Of a stretch of DNA of 64,000 nt, positions 1 to 9,262 are shown one piece after another; within the stretch, counting starts at the first letter, position 1; each line of letters begins with the position of its first letter. The DNA is from Pseudomonas sp. Tri1. GTDB lineage: Bacteria; Pseudomonadota; Gammaproteobacteria; Pseudomonadales; Pseudomonadaceae. The stretch covers positions 6,364,501 through 6,428,500 of the forward strand of contig NZ_CP072913.1 in NCBI RefSeq assembly GCF_017968885.1, read 5' to 3'. The notes beneath the pieces are model-generated. The model was not told the origin of the DNA. It ran no database searches and worked only from the letters and a program-made list of their open reading frames with translations. Both the position numbers and the translations under genes were made by a program.

Positions 1-989
<989 letters not shown>

Positions 990-1073
990 TTATTCTTCTT
1001 AGCCACAGTTCAGTAGCCGACTCTCTGGCAACTTGAACAGGCGGTAGTCTGGCAAGTTACAGGGCAGGCTTTC

Positions 1074-1127
1074 AACAAAAGCCCAGCCTTTTGTTCACGC
1101 CGGGCGAGGCCCTTTCGGGCACCTCGC
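1074..1127 (-). terminator. Possible weak terminator or hairpins between spuC and spuD
   Basis: Two stems lie in the spuC-spuD gap. The first is a GC-rich stem, GCGAGG (1104-1109) with CCTCGC (1122-1127), plus an inner CCC/GGG. The second is AACAAAAG (1074-1081) with CTTTTGTT (1088-1095). Neither has a clean T-run after a GC-rich stem, so this may be an attenuating or processing structure between a catabolic gene and an abundant binding protein rather than a full terminator. Confidence 0.35.
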
Positions 1128-1141
1128 TCAGAGCCTAGCAC

Positions 1142-2506
1142 TTAGCCTTGCAACGCACTGAGGGTCAGGTCCAGGCACTGCCGCGCCTTGGTCACCAGTT
1201 CATCGATCTCGGCCTTGCTGATCACCAGCGGCGGCGCAATGATCATGGTGTCGCCCACCGCACGCATGATCAGCCCGTTATCGAAACAGAACTGCCGGCA
1301 GATCATGCCTACACCCTTGCCTTCATAGCGCTTGCGCGTGGCCTTGTCCTGAACCAGCTCGATGGCCCCCAGCAAACCGACCCCGCGTACTTCACCCACC
1401 AGCGGATGATCATTCAGTTCCCGCAAACGCTTCTGCAAATAGGGTGCCGTTTCGGCATGGACACGCTCGATGATCTTTTCGTCGCGCAGGATACGGATGT
1501 TTTCCAGGGCCACCGCAGCGGCTACCGGGTGACCGGAATAGGTAAACCCGTGGTTGAAGTCGCCGCCTTCGTTGAGCACCGCGACCACATCATCGCGCAC
1601 GATCAGGCCACCCATGGGGATGTAGCCGGAGGTCAGGCCCTTGGCAATGGTCATCATGTGCGGTTTCAACCCGTAGTGGTCGGTACCGAACCACTCACCG
1701 GTACGGCCGAAACCGCAGATCACTTCGTCGGCCACGAACAGAATGTCGTACTTGGCGAGGATTTCCTTCATGCGCGGCCAGTAGCTGTCCGGCGGTACGA
1801 TCACGCCGCCCGCACCCTGGATCGGCTCGGCGATGAAGGCTCCGACGTTGTCCACGCCGAGCTCCAGGATCTTTTCTTCCAGTTGATTGGCCGCCCAGAC
1901 GCCGAACTCTTCGGGGCTCATGTCGCCGCCTTCGCCGAACCAGTACGGCTGGGCGATGTGGACAATGCCCGGGATCGGCAAGTCGCCTTGTTCGTGCATA
2001 TAGGTCATGCCGCCCAGGCTCGCGCCGGCCACGGTCGAACCGTGATAACCGTTCTTGCGGCTGATGATGACTTTCTTGTTCGGCTGGCCTTTGATCGCCC
2101 AATAGTGACGGACCATCCGCAGCATGGTGTCGTTGCCTTCGGAGCCGGAGCCGGTGAAGAACACGTGATTCATGCCTTCAGGGGCAATGTCGGCGATGGC
2201 TTTGGACAGTTCCAGCACCGGCGGATGGGCGGTCTGGAAGAACAGGTTGTAATAAGGCAGTTCGCGCATCTGGCGGCTGGCGGCGTCGGCCAGTTCATCG
2301 CGGCCGTAGCCGACCGCCACGCACCAGAGGCCGGCCATGCCGTCGAGGATCTTGTTGCCTTCACTGTCCCAGAGGTAGACGCCCTTGGCGTGGGTGATGA
2401 TGCGCGGGCCTTTCTCTTTGAGCTGTTTGAAGTCGCTGAACGGCGCCAGGTGATGATCGTTGCTCAGGGCCTGCCATTCACGGGTTTGCGGGTTGTTGCG
2501 GGTCAT
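1142..2506 (-). CDS. spuC: Putrescine/polyamine--pyruvate aminotransferase
   Basis: This PLP-dependent class III aminotransferase of 454 residues transfers the amino group of putrescine (or cadaverine/spermidine) to pyruvate in the cytoplasm. The visible motifs are GSGSEGND at 119-126 (phosphate binding), VADE near 258-261 (Asp contacting the pyridine nitrogen) and the Schiff-base lysine K289 in TIAKGLTSGY. The length is normal for SpuC. It lies between the gamma-glutamylpolyamine synthetase gene and the polyamine-binding protein gene on one strand, as in the P. aeruginosa spuABCD order. This supports polyamine rather than beta-alanine or GABA as substrate, although closely related omega-transaminases look alike. 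Confidence 0.92.
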   Translation of the reverse strand: MTRNNPQTREWQALSNDHHLAPFSDFKQLKEKGPRIITHAKGVYLWDSEGNKILDGMAGLWCVAVGYGRDELADAASRQMRELPYYNLFFQTAHPPVLELSKAIADIAPEGMNHVFFTGSGSEGNDTMLRMVRHYWAIKGQPNKKVIISRKNGYHGSTVAGASLGGMTYMHEQGDLPIPGIVHIAQPYWFGEGGDMSPEEFGVWAANQLEEKILELGVDNVGAFIAEPIQGAGGVIVPPDSYWPRMKEILAKYDILFVADEVICGFGRTGEWFGTDHYGLKPHMMTIAKGLTSGYIPMGGLIVRDDVVAVLNEGGDFNHGFTYSGHPVAAAVALENIRILRDEKIIERVHAETAPYLQKRLRELNDHPLVGEVRGVGLLGAIELVQDKATRKRYEGKGVGMICRQFCFDNGLIMRAVGDTMIIAPPLVISKAEIDELVTKARQCLDLTLSALQG

Positions 2507-2565
2507 GCGAATTCTCCTTTATATCGGTGGGAGCGAGGCTGCCCGAAGCAGCCCCGCCCGGCGCA

Positions 2566-3924
2566 TCAGACGGCAAAGAGCAGGAATTCCCGCTCCCACG
2601 AACTGATGACGCGCTTGAAGTTTTCATGCTCGGCCCGCTTGACCGCGACGTAGCCTGTGATGAATTTCTTGCCCAGATACTTCTCGATGGTCGCGCTGTT
2701 CTCCATGCGCTCGAGGGCATCTTCAATGGTCAACGGCAGGCGCAGGTTGCGGCGCTCATACCCGCGGCCCACGACCGGTGCGCTCGGGTTGATGCCTTCG
2801 ACCATGCCGATGTAACCGCACAACAGGCTGGCGGCAATGGCCAGGTACGGGTTGGCGTCGGCACCCGGCAGGCGGTTTTCCACCCGGCGGTTCTGCGGCC
2901 CGGCATCCGGCACCCGCAGGCCCACGGTGCGGTTCTCTTCACCCCACTCCACGTTCACTGGCGCCGAGGTGTCGGGCAGGAAGCGGCGGAACGAGTTGAC
3001 GTTGGGGGCGAACAGCGGCAACAGCTCGGGGATGAATTTCTGCAGGCCGCCGATATGGTGCAAGAACAGCTCGCTCATGGTCCCGTCTTCATTGGAGAAG
3101 ACGTTCTTGCCGGTTTCCTTGTCGATGATGCTCTGGTGCAGGTGCATCGCGCTGCCCGGCTCGCCCGTCATGGGCTTGGCCATGAAGGTGGCGGCCACGT
3201 TGTGCTTGAGCGCCGCTTCACGCATGGTGCGCTTGAACACCAGAATCTGGTCGGCCAGGGAAAGGGCATCGCCGTGACGGAAGTTGATTTCCATCTGCGC
3301 CGTACCGTCCTCGTGGATCAGGGTATCGAGGTCCAGTTCCTGCAGTTCGCACCAGTCATAGACGTCTTCGAACAGCGGGTCGAATTCGTTGGCCGCTTCA
3401 ATCGAGAAAGACTGGCGACCGGTTTCCGGGCGACCGGAGCGGCCAACGGGCGGTTGCAGCGGAAAGTCCGGGTCGTCGCTGCGCTTGGTCAGGTAGAACT
3501 CCATTTCCGGTGCGACGATCGGCTGCCAACCCTTGTCGGCATAAAGCTTGAGCACCTTCTTGAGCACGTTTCGCGGCGACAGCTCGATAGGGTTGCCCTG
3601 CTTGTCGTAGGAGTCGTGGATAACCTGGGCGGTGGGCTCGATGGCCCAAGGCACAAGGAATACTGCGTTTTCGTCCGGGCGGCACATCATGTCGATGTCG
3701 GCAGGGTCGAGCAGTTCGTAATAGATGTCGTCTTCGACATAGTCGCCCGTAACGGTCTGGAGCAGGACGCTCTCGGGCAGGCGCATGCCTTTTTCGGCAA
3801 TGAACTTGTTGGTCGGCGAGATCTTGCCCCGGGTGATGCCGGTCAGGTCGCCAATCATGCATTCGACTTCTGTGATCTTATGGTCTTTCAACCAATCGGT
3901 GAGCTGGTCGAGGTTGTTACTCAT
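2566..3924 (-). CDS. spuB: Gamma-glutamylpolyamine synthetase (glutamine synthetase family)
   Basis: This 452-residue glutamine-synthetase-fold ligase joins glutamate to a polyamine with ATP, the first step of the gamma-glutamylation route. The visible family motifs are metal ligands PEMEF (E140, E142), HLHQS at 261-265, NRTVGLRVP at 331-339 and the RVENRLPGADANPY region at 347-360. It lacks the adenylylation-loop features of true GlnA. It lies between spuA (hydrolase) and spuC on the minus strand, matching P. aeruginosa spuB. A second paralogue (spuI) reads divergently at 5020. Which synthetase prefers putrescine, cadaverine or spermidine cannot be told from sequence. Confidence 0.9.
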   Translation of the reverse strand: MSNNLDQLTDWLKDHKITEVECMIGDLTGITRGKISPTNKFIAEKGMRLPESVLLQTVTGDYVEDDIYYELLDPADIDMMCRPDENAVFLVPWAIEPTAQVIHDSYDKQGNPIELSPRNVLKKVLKLYADKGWQPIVAPEMEFYLTKRSDDPDFPLQPPVGRSGRPETGRQSFSIEAANEFDPLFEDVYDWCELQELDLDTLIHEDGTAQMEINFRHGDALSLADQILVFKRTMREAALKHNVAATFMAKPMTGEPGSAMHLHQSIIDKETGKNVFSNEDGTMSELFLHHIGGLQKFIPELLPLFAPNVNSFRRFLPDTSAPVNVEWGEENRTVGLRVPDAGPQNRRVENRLPGADANPYLAIAASLLCGYIGMVEGINPSAPVVGRGYERRNLRLPLTIEDALERMENSATIEKYLGKKFITGYVAVKRAEHENFKRVISSWEREFLLFAV

Positions 3925-3964
3925 AAATGCCTCTAGGCGTGAGTTTCCTGGCTGCTATTAGTAG

Positions 3965-4741
3965 TCAGGCGTTGTTTGACGCATCGGCGTCGCGTTGTGT
4001 TGCCCTTGCCCGGCAGGCATCGCCAAATGCCTGGAAAATCGCAAGGTAGTACGGATTGGAGCTTACCTCCCATTCAGGGTGCCACTGCACACCTAAAGCA
4101 AAAGCCTTGCCTTGTGTCACTGAGACCGCCTCGATCAGGCCGTCCGGCGCCACCGCTTCGGCCCGCAGACCAGGAGCCAGGCGCTCGATGCCCTGGCTGT
4201 GGATCGAGTTGACTTCAATCACCGACGGCAAGCCCAGGCCCGCCAGGACGCCACCAGGCTGGATATGCATGGCATGAGCCGGGCCGTACTGAATGTCTAC
4301 CGATTGTGTGTCGTCTTCACGATGATCGATGAAGGTTCCGACTTCATGAACTTTTTGATGCAGGCTGCCGCCAAAGGCTACGTTCATTTCCTGGAAGCCG
4401 CGGCAGATGCCCAGCACCGGCACACCCGCATCGACCGCGGCGCGAATCAGCGGCAGGGTGGTGGCATCCCGTGCAGGATCATGAGCAGTACCCGGCGCGC
4501 TGGCGGGGCCCTGATAATGAAAAGGTTCTACATTAGAAGGAGAGCCGGTAAAAAGAATGCCGTCCAGGCTGTCCAGAATATCGGACGGAGCGAATAAATC
4601 CGCCAGGGACGGGATCAGCACTGGCAGGCCCTTGGCGGCTGTCGCGACAGCCCGGGAATATTTATCGCCACTGATGTGATACGCATGCAGACCAATCTGC
4701 TTGGAGCAGGTGGTGACGCCGATTAACGGCAGGCGAGACAT
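3965..4741 (-). CDS. spuA: Gamma-glutamyl-GABA hydrolase (class I glutamine amidotransferase-like)
   Basis: This 258-residue PuuD/SpuA-type hydrolase releases glutamate from gamma-glutamyl-GABA (or related gamma-glutamyl amino acids) late in polyamine catabolism. The class I amidotransferase triad is visible: nucleophile C113 in GICRGF and H221/E223 in QWHPEWE. The gene is the first of the minus-strand spuA-spuB-spuC-spuD series and is divergent from spuI across a 278-bp regulatory region. Family identity is clear. The assigned substrate follows E. coli PuuD and the surrounding genes. Confidence 0.91.
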   Translation of the reverse strand: MSRLPLIGVTTCSKQIGLHAYHISGDKYSRAVATAAKGLPVLIPSLADLFAPSDILDSLDGILFTGSPSNVEPFHYQGPASAPGTAHDPARDATTLPLIRAAVDAGVPVLGICRGFQEMNVAFGGSLHQKVHEVGTFIDHREDDTQSVDIQYGPAHAMHIQPGGVLAGLGLPSVIEVNSIHSQGIERLAPGLRAEAVAPDGLIEAVSVTQGKAFALGVQWHPEWEVSSNPYYLAIFQAFGDACRARATQRDADASNNA

Positions 4742-5019
4742 GAAGCACCCCGGTATTATTGCTGTTATGGGTTTGAATCGAGCTTAGCCTTGTTCATTTT
4801 TTTACACAACACCCCCGTAAAAAATACAACACGGCCCGCTCAAGCCTGCGGGCGCCAAGCCCGGCAAAGGGAAAAAAACGCCCTAAATTGCCTCAAAAAA
4901 GCTCCACAGGTGCTTTTTTAGGGCAAAAAAGGCCCTGCTTGACTTCGGCATGCCGTTCGGGTTGACTGGCTTTCGAAGAGATCAATGATTGATATTTTTA
5001 ACAACAAAGGTGTTGCATC
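4742..5019. promoter_or_regulatory. Divergent spuA/spuI control region with overlapping inverted repeats
   Basis: This is the only gap between the two divergent polyamine transcription units, so both promoters should lie here. It contains GCCCTAAA (4880-4887) repeated in inverse as TTTAGGGC (4917-4924). Inside these lies a second inverted repeat, AAAAAAGC (4895-4902) with GCTTTTTT (4912-4919). The two pairings share bases 4917-4919, so they are mutually exclusive as hairpins. A protein operator or an RNA switch are both possible. The arrangement is seen directly; the function is inferred. Confidence 0.5.
4962..4989 (+). promoter_or_regulatory. Candidate sigma-70 promoter for spuI
   Basis: TTGACT at 4962-4967 is separated by 16 bases from AATGAT at 4984-4989, which puts a start site about 25 bases before the spuI ATG at 5020. 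The -10 box is a weak match, so this is only a candidate. Confidence 0.35.
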
Positions 5020-6396
5020 ATGTCGGTACCCCCGCGTGCCGTTCAGCTTAACGAAGCGAACGCGTTCCTTAAGGAACATCCTGAGGTTCTGTACGTTGAC
5101 CTTCTGATTGCGGATATGAATGGTGTGGTGCGCGGCAAGCGCATCGAACGCACCAGCCTCCACAAGGTTTACGAGAAAGGCATCAACCTGCCGGCCTCTC
5201 TATTTGCTCTGGATATCAATGGCTCGACGGTGGAAAGCACCGGCCTGGGCCTGGACATCGGCGACGCTGACCGAATCTGTTATCCAATTCCTGACACCCT
5301 GTGCAATGAGCCCTGGCAGAAGCGTCCTACCGCACAACTGTTGATGACCATGCACGAACTCGAAGGCGAGCCTTTCTTCGCCGACCCTCGTGAAGTCCTG
5401 CGCCAGGTCGTGACCAAGTTCGATGAACTGGGCCTGACCATCTGCGCCGCATTCGAGCTGGAGTTCTACCTGATCGACCAGGAGAACGTGAATGGCCGCC
5501 CACAACCGCCCCGCTCACCGATCTCCGGCAAACGCCCGCATTCGACCCAGGTCTACCTGATCGACGACCTCGACGAATACGTCGATTGCCTCCAGGACAT
5601 TCTGGAAGGGGCCAAGGAGCAAGGCATTCCCGCCGACGCCATCGTCAAGGAAAGTGCTCCGGCGCAGTTCGAAGTGAACCTGCACCACGTCGCCGATCCG
5701 ATCAAGGCCTGCGACTACGCGGTCCTGCTCAAGCGTCTGATCAAGAACATCGCCTACGACCATGAAATGGATACCACCTTCATGGCCAAGCCGTATCCGG
5801 GCCAGGCGGGCAATGGTCTACACGTTCACATTTCGATTCTGGACAAGGATGGCAAGAATATTTTTGCCAGCGAGGATCCCGAGCAGAACGCCGCACTGCG
5901 TCACGCGATCGGCGGTGTGCTCGAGACCCTACCGGCGCAGATGGCTTTCCTCTGCCCGAACGTCAACTCCTACCGTCGTTTCGGTGCCCAGTTCTATGTG
6001 CCGAACTCGCCGACCTGGGGCCTGGACAACCGCACCGTGGCCCTGCGCGTGCCCACCGGTTCCGCCGATGCCGTGCGCCTGGAACACCGTGTTGCCGGCG
6101 CCGATGCCAACCCGTACCTGCTGATGGCGGCAGTGCTGGCAGGCGTGCACCATGGCCTGGTCAACAAGATCGAGCCCGGTGCGCCGGTGGAAGGCAACAG
6201 CTACGAGCAGAACGAGCAAAGCCTGCCGAACAACCTGCGCGATGCCCTGCGCGAACTGGACGACAGCGAAGTCATGGCCAAGTACATCGATCCGAAATAC
6301 ATCGATATCTTCGTGGCTTGCAAGGAAAGTGAGCTGGAGGAGTTCGAACACTCCATCTCCGACCTTGAGTACAACTGGTACCTGCATACCGTGTAA
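5020..6396 (+). CDS. spuI: Gamma-glutamylpolyamine synthetase, second paralogue
   Basis: This 458-residue glutamine-synthetase-fold ligase is the divergent partner of the spuABCD genes. Metal ligands E146 and E148 (AAFELEFY), HVHIS at 268-272, NRTVALRVP near 337-345 and a RLEHRVAGADANPY segment mark the GS catalytic core. AAAGG precedes the ATG by about 9 nt, and a strong terminator follows 19 bases after the stop. By position it matches P. aeruginosa spuI (PA0296). Polyamine specificity is inferred from the neighbourhood. Confidence 0.9.
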   Translation: MSVPPRAVQLNEANAFLKEHPEVLYVDLLIADMNGVVRGKRIERTSLHKVYEKGINLPASLFALDINGSTVESTGLGLDIGDADRICYPIPDTLCNEPWQKRPTAQLLMTMHELEGEPFFADPREVLRQVVTKFDELGLTICAAFELEFYLIDQENVNGRPQPPRSPISGKRPHSTQVYLIDDLDEYVDCLQDILEGAKEQGIPADAIVKESAPAQFEVNLHHVADPIKACDYAVLLKRLIKNIAYDHEMDTTFMAKPYPGQAGNGLHVHISILDKDGKNIFASEDPEQNAALRHAIGGVLETLPAQMAFLCPNVNSYRRFGAQFYVPNSPTWGLDNRTVALRVPTGSADAVRLEHRVAGADANPYLLMAAVLAGVHHGLVNKIEPGAPVEGNSYEQNEQSLPNNLRDALRELDDSEVMAKYIDPKYIDIFVACKESELEEFEHSISDLEYNWYLHTV

Positions 6397-6415
6397 GTGG
6401 GTTGCAGTGAAAAAT

Positions 6416-6449
6416 AACGCCGCAGGCCTTCAGGGCTGCGGCGTTTTTT
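6416..6449 (+). terminator. Rho-independent terminator of spuI
   Basis: AACGCCGCAG (6416-6425) pairs with CTGCGGCGTT (6436-6445) around a 10-base loop and runs into a T-tract ending at 6449. This is a textbook intrinsic terminator 20 bases after the spuI stop. Confidence 0.93.
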
Positions 6450-6480
6450 ATGTGTTTGGGTGGATGGCCGCCTTCGGCGG

Positions 6481-6574
6481 ATCGCGAGCAAGATCGTCCC
6501 ACAGGGATTTGCGGTGCGCATGATTCTAGGGTCACCACACACTCAATGTGGGAGCGAGCCTGCTCGCGATGGCG
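6481..6574. repeat. REP inverted pair (REPIN-like), copy 1
   Basis: Two inverted copies of the GTGGGAGCGAGCTTGCTCGCGA-type REP unit lie here: ATCGCGAGCAAGATCGTCCC at 6481-6500 (continuing to 6506) and its opposite, beginning TGTGGGAGCGAGCC, at 6547-6574. The left copy is degenerate. It lies between the spuI terminator and the TetR gene. Confidence 0.8.
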
Positions 6575-6635
6575 GCCGGGAAGACAACACCGGACCCGGC
6601 TCGTACAATGCCCGGCAGCCCCGCAGGAGACACCC

Positions 6636-7268
6636 ATGACGCGCATCGCCACCCCTCGCAAACCCCGCGCACGCAGCCAGGCCCGGATCGACACCATCCT
6701 TGATGCCGCCCGTACGCTGCTTGCCGCCGAAGGCGTGGCCAGCCTGTCGATCTATAGCGTCGCCGAACGCGCGGGGATCCCGCCCTCCTCCGTCTACCAC
6801 TTCTTCGCCAGCGTCCCGGCGTTGCTTGAAGCGTTGACCGCCGACGTCCATGCAGCCTTTCGCGCCTGCCTGCAGGCGCCGATCGATCATCAAGCCCTGA
6901 ACCACTGGCACGACCTGTCGCGGCTGGTGGAGCAGCGCATGCTCACCATCTATGGCCAGGACGCCGCCGCCCGCCAACTGATCCTGGCCCAGCATGGCCT
7001 GACCGAAGTCACCCAGGCCGACCGTCAACACGACCTCGAGCTGGGCGACCTGATGCATAAATTGTTCGACCGCCATTTCGAACTGCCAACGCTGCCTAAA
7101 GACGTCGACGTGTTCGCCCTGGCCATGGAGCTGGGCGACCGCGTCTACGCCCGCTCGGTGCAACAACACAACCAGATCACCCCGCGCATGGCGGAGGAAG
7201 GCATGCGGGTATTCGATGCGTACCTGGGGTTGTATCTGCCGCCGTATTTGCCCAAGCGCTCTGATTGA
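6636..7268 (+). CDS. TetR/AcrR family transcriptional regulator
   Basis: This is a 210-residue one-component repressor-like protein. Residues about 15-62 form a TetR-type DNA-binding domain ending in the helix-turn-helix SIYSVAERAGIPPSSVYHFF. The rest is a variable all-helical ligand/dimer domain with no recognised family signature. I chose the ATG at 6636 because AGGAGA lies 5-6 nt upstream; an upstream in-frame extension to 6450 runs through the REP pair and is not plausible. It is separated from spuI by a terminator, so a role in polyamine control is only suggested by position. The ligand is unknown. Confidence 0.87.
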   Translation: MTRIATPRKPRARSQARIDTILDAARTLLAAEGVASLSIYSVAERAGIPPSSVYHFFASVPALLEALTADVHAAFRACLQAPIDHQALNHWHDLSRLVEQRMLTIYGQDAAARQLILAQHGLTEVTQADRQHDLELGDLMHKLFDRHFELPTLPKDVDVFALAMELGDRVYARSVQQHNQITPRMAEEGMRVFDAYLGLYLPPYLPKRSD

Positions 7269-7274
7269 TCGGTG

Positions 7275-7381
7275 ATCGTTCCCACGCTCCGCGTGGGAAT
7301 GCAGCCAGGGATGCTCCGCGTCCCCAAGAGCCGAACGCGGAGCGTCCGTAGAGGCATTCCCACGCAGAGCGTGGGAACGAT
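7275..7381. repeat. Long palindromic intergenic repeat (GTTCCCACGC type)
   Basis: The arm ATCGTTCCCACGCTCCGCG and onward (7275-7302) returns in inverse at 7354-7381, ending in GTGGGAACGAT. Each arm is itself a small hairpin (CCCACGCnnnGCGTGGG). The spacer carries a further imperfect pair, GCTCCGCGT and ACGCGGAGC. It sits between the convergent TetR and ssuF genes and belongs to a different repeat family from the GTGGGAGCGAGC units. Confidence 0.8.
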
Positions 7382-7428
7382 AAGCCCCGAAGGGCTCGCG
7401 CCGTCCGGGGCTGTGGGTAAAGCATCGC

Positions 7429-7644
7429 TCACAGCTTGGCGATAGACACCTCGGTGGATTTGACGAAGGCGATCACTTCGCTGCCGATCGCCAGTTCCAG
7501 CTCCTTGACCGAGCGAGTGGTAATGACCGAGGTGACGATGCCGGAGGCGGTCTGCACGTCGATTTCCGACAGTACGTCGCCCTCTACGATTTCCTTGATG
7601 GTGCCTTTGAACTGGTTGCGTACGTTGATGGCTTTGATAGTCAT
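7429..7644 (-). CDS. ssuF: Molybdopterin-binding (Mop/TOBE) protein SsuF
   Basis: This 71-residue protein is a single Mop/TOBE domain (MTIKAINVRNQFKGTIKEIV at the start) of the molbindin type, which binds molybdate or related oxyanions. The start at 7644 has AGGAA 8 nt upstream. It is the last gene of the ssuEADCBF operon, 25 bp after ssuB. In P. putida S-313, SsuF is required for growth on sulfonates although its biochemical job is unclear. Family and operon assignments are strong; the molecular role is not known. Confidence 0.88.
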   Translation of the reverse strand: MTIKAINVRNQFKGTIKEIVEGDVLSEIDVQTASGIVTSVITTRSVKELELAIGSEVIAFVKSTEVSIAKL

Positions 7645-7669
7645 GGTGTCGATTCCTGTCTGGATGAAG

Positions 7670-8476
7670 TTATTGCGCCCAACGCAACTGCGTGGGCAAG
7701 GGTGAAACGGGTTCGGGTTCCGGCGGTTGGCCGGGCAAGGACAGCACACGGTTGAGGACTTCGGTTTCCAGGCTCGCCAGGCGATGAGAGCCGCGAACCC
7801 TTGGGCGTGGCAGGTCGATAGCCAGGTCGAGGCCGATCTGGCCGTCCTCGATCAGGATCACCCGGTCAGCGATTGCCACCGCTTCGCTGACGTCATGGGT
7901 CACCAGCAGCACGGTAAAACCGTGTTGCTGCCACAAGCGTTCGATCAGTTGCTGCATCTCGATTCGGGTCAGCGCGTCCAGCGCTCCCAAGGGTTCGTCG
8001 AGCAACAGCAGGCGTGGTTGATGGATCAGGGCGCGGGCCAGGGCCACCCGTTGTTTCTGCCCGCCGGACAATGCCGCCGGCCATTCATGGGCGCGGTCGG
8101 CCAAGCCCACGGCTTCCAATGCCTGCAACGCTTGCGGCCGCCAGTTACCCTTGAGCCCGAGGCCGACGTTGTCGATGACTTTTTTCCAGGGCAGCAAACG
8201 AGCTTCCTGAAACATCAGCCGCGTGTCCTCCCGGGCGTCACTCAACGACGCCGAGCCGGCCAACAGTTGGCCGCCCGAGGGCTGATCGAGGCCGGCCAGC
8301 AAGCGCAGCAAGGTACTTTTGCCACAGCCGCTGCGACCGACCACGGCCACGAACTGCCCGGCCGGAACGTGTAGGTCGATGTCCCGCAGCACCTGGCGCG
8401 AGCCGAAGGTTTTTTGCAGCTTGCGCACTGCCAACGGAATGCCTCGCAGCAGGCGCGGAGGTTGTTGGGCGGTCAT
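7670..8476 (-). CDS. ssuB: Aliphatic sulfonate ABC transporter ATPase
   Basis: This 268-residue ABC ATPase energises sulfonate uptake at the inner membrane. Walker [10 protein letters not shown] lies at 47-55, followed by the signature LSGGQKQR and Walker B LLLLDEP with the D-loop GALD. The ATG at 8476 overlaps the ssuC stop by four bases (ATGA), indicating translational coupling; the longer upstream frame is not used. Its neighbours ssuC, ssuD and ssuA fix the substrate class as alkanesulfonates. The C-terminal tail after about residue 230 is proline-rich, as in Pseudomonas SsuB. Confidence 0.93.
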   Translation of the reverse strand: MTAQQPPRLLRGIPLAVRKLQKTFGSRQVLRDIDLHVPAGQFVAVVGRSGCGKSTLLRLLAGLDQPSGGQLLAGSASLSDAREDTRLMFQEARLLPWKKVIDNVGLGLKGNWRPQALQALEAVGLADRAHEWPAALSGGQKQRVALARALIHQPRLLLLDEPLGALDALTRIEMQQLIERLWQQHGFTVLLVTHDVSEAVAIADRVILIEDGQIGLDLAIDLPRPRVRGSHRLASLETEVLNRVLSLPGQPPEPEPVSPLPTQLRWAQ

Positions 8477-9255
8477 GCGGCACCCCCCTTGTGCACTTGA
8501 TAGGCCGGGTGCCAACGCAGCCAGACCCGCTCAAGCCCGCGGGCGGCGAGATCGGCCAGTTTGCCCAGCACGGCGTACAAGAGAATCGCCAGCACCACCA
8601 CATCGGTCTGCAGGAACTCCCGGGCATTCATTGCCAGATAACCGATACCGGAGCTGGCGGAGATGGTTTCCGCCACGATCAGCGTCAGCCACATGAAACC
8701 CAGGGCAAACCGCACGCCCACCAGGATCGAAGGCAAGGCCCCGGGCAGAATCACCTGGCGAAACAGACTGAAACCGGACAGGCCGTAACTGCGAGACATC
8801 TCCACCAGCGCCGGATCGACGTTACGAATCCCGTGGTAGGTATTGAGGTAGATCGGAAACAGCGTGCCCAGGGCCACCAGGAAAATCTTCGCCGACTCGT
8901 CGATACCAAACCACAGGATCACCAGCGGAATCAGCGCCAGGTGCGGCACGTTCCGGACCATCTGCACGGAACTGTCCAACAGGCGCTCGCCCCATTTCGA
9001 CAGGCCGGTGATGAAACCCAGGGCCAGGCCAATGCCGCCGCCGATCAGGAAACCGACCGCAGCCCGCCAACTGCTGATGGCCAGGTGCGTCCAGATCTCG
9101 CCGCTACGCACCAGATGGACCCCAGCTTCGACCACCGCCACGGGTGCCGGCAGGATCCGCGTGGATAACCAACCCGCCGACACCGACAGTTGCCATACCG
9201 TCAGCAACAGCAGCGGTACCGCCCAAGGCGCAAGGTTGTGGATAATTTTCTTCAT
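8473..9255 (-). CDS. ssuC: Aliphatic sulfonate ABC transporter permease
   Basis: This 260-residue inner-membrane permease has about six transmembrane segments, beginning with [17 protein letters not shown]. It carries the BPD_transp_1 coupling segment around [20 protein letters not shown], which contacts SsuB. I chose the start at 9255 because GAGG lies about 5 nt upstream and it falls just after ssuD (7-bp gap). The longer frame reaching 9312 would overlap ssuD. It works with SsuA and SsuB to import alkanesulfonates. Confidence 0.92.
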   Translation of the reverse strand: MKKIIHNLAPWAVPLLLLTVWQLSVSAGWLSTRILPAPVAVVEAGVHLVRSGEIWTHLAISSWRAAVGFLIGGGIGLALGFITGLSKWGERLLDSSVQMVRNVPHLALIPLVILWFGIDESAKIFLVALGTLFPIYLNTYHGIRNVDPALVEMSRSYGLSGFSLFRQVILPGALPSILVGVRFALGFMWLTLIVAETISASSGIGYLAMNAREFLQTDVVVLAILLYAVLGKLADLAARGLERVWLRWHPAYQVHKGGAA

Positions 9256-9262
9256 GGCCGCC

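Noticed and set aside
1148..3936. Long plus-strand open frames opposite spuC and spuB
   Set aside because: They are antisense shadows of GC-rich genes. The minus-strand proteins have complete family motifs and ribosome sites; the plus frames have neither.
6450..6635. N-terminal extension of the TetR gene
   Set aside because: The extension translates the REP pair. A good ribosome site precedes the ATG at 6636.
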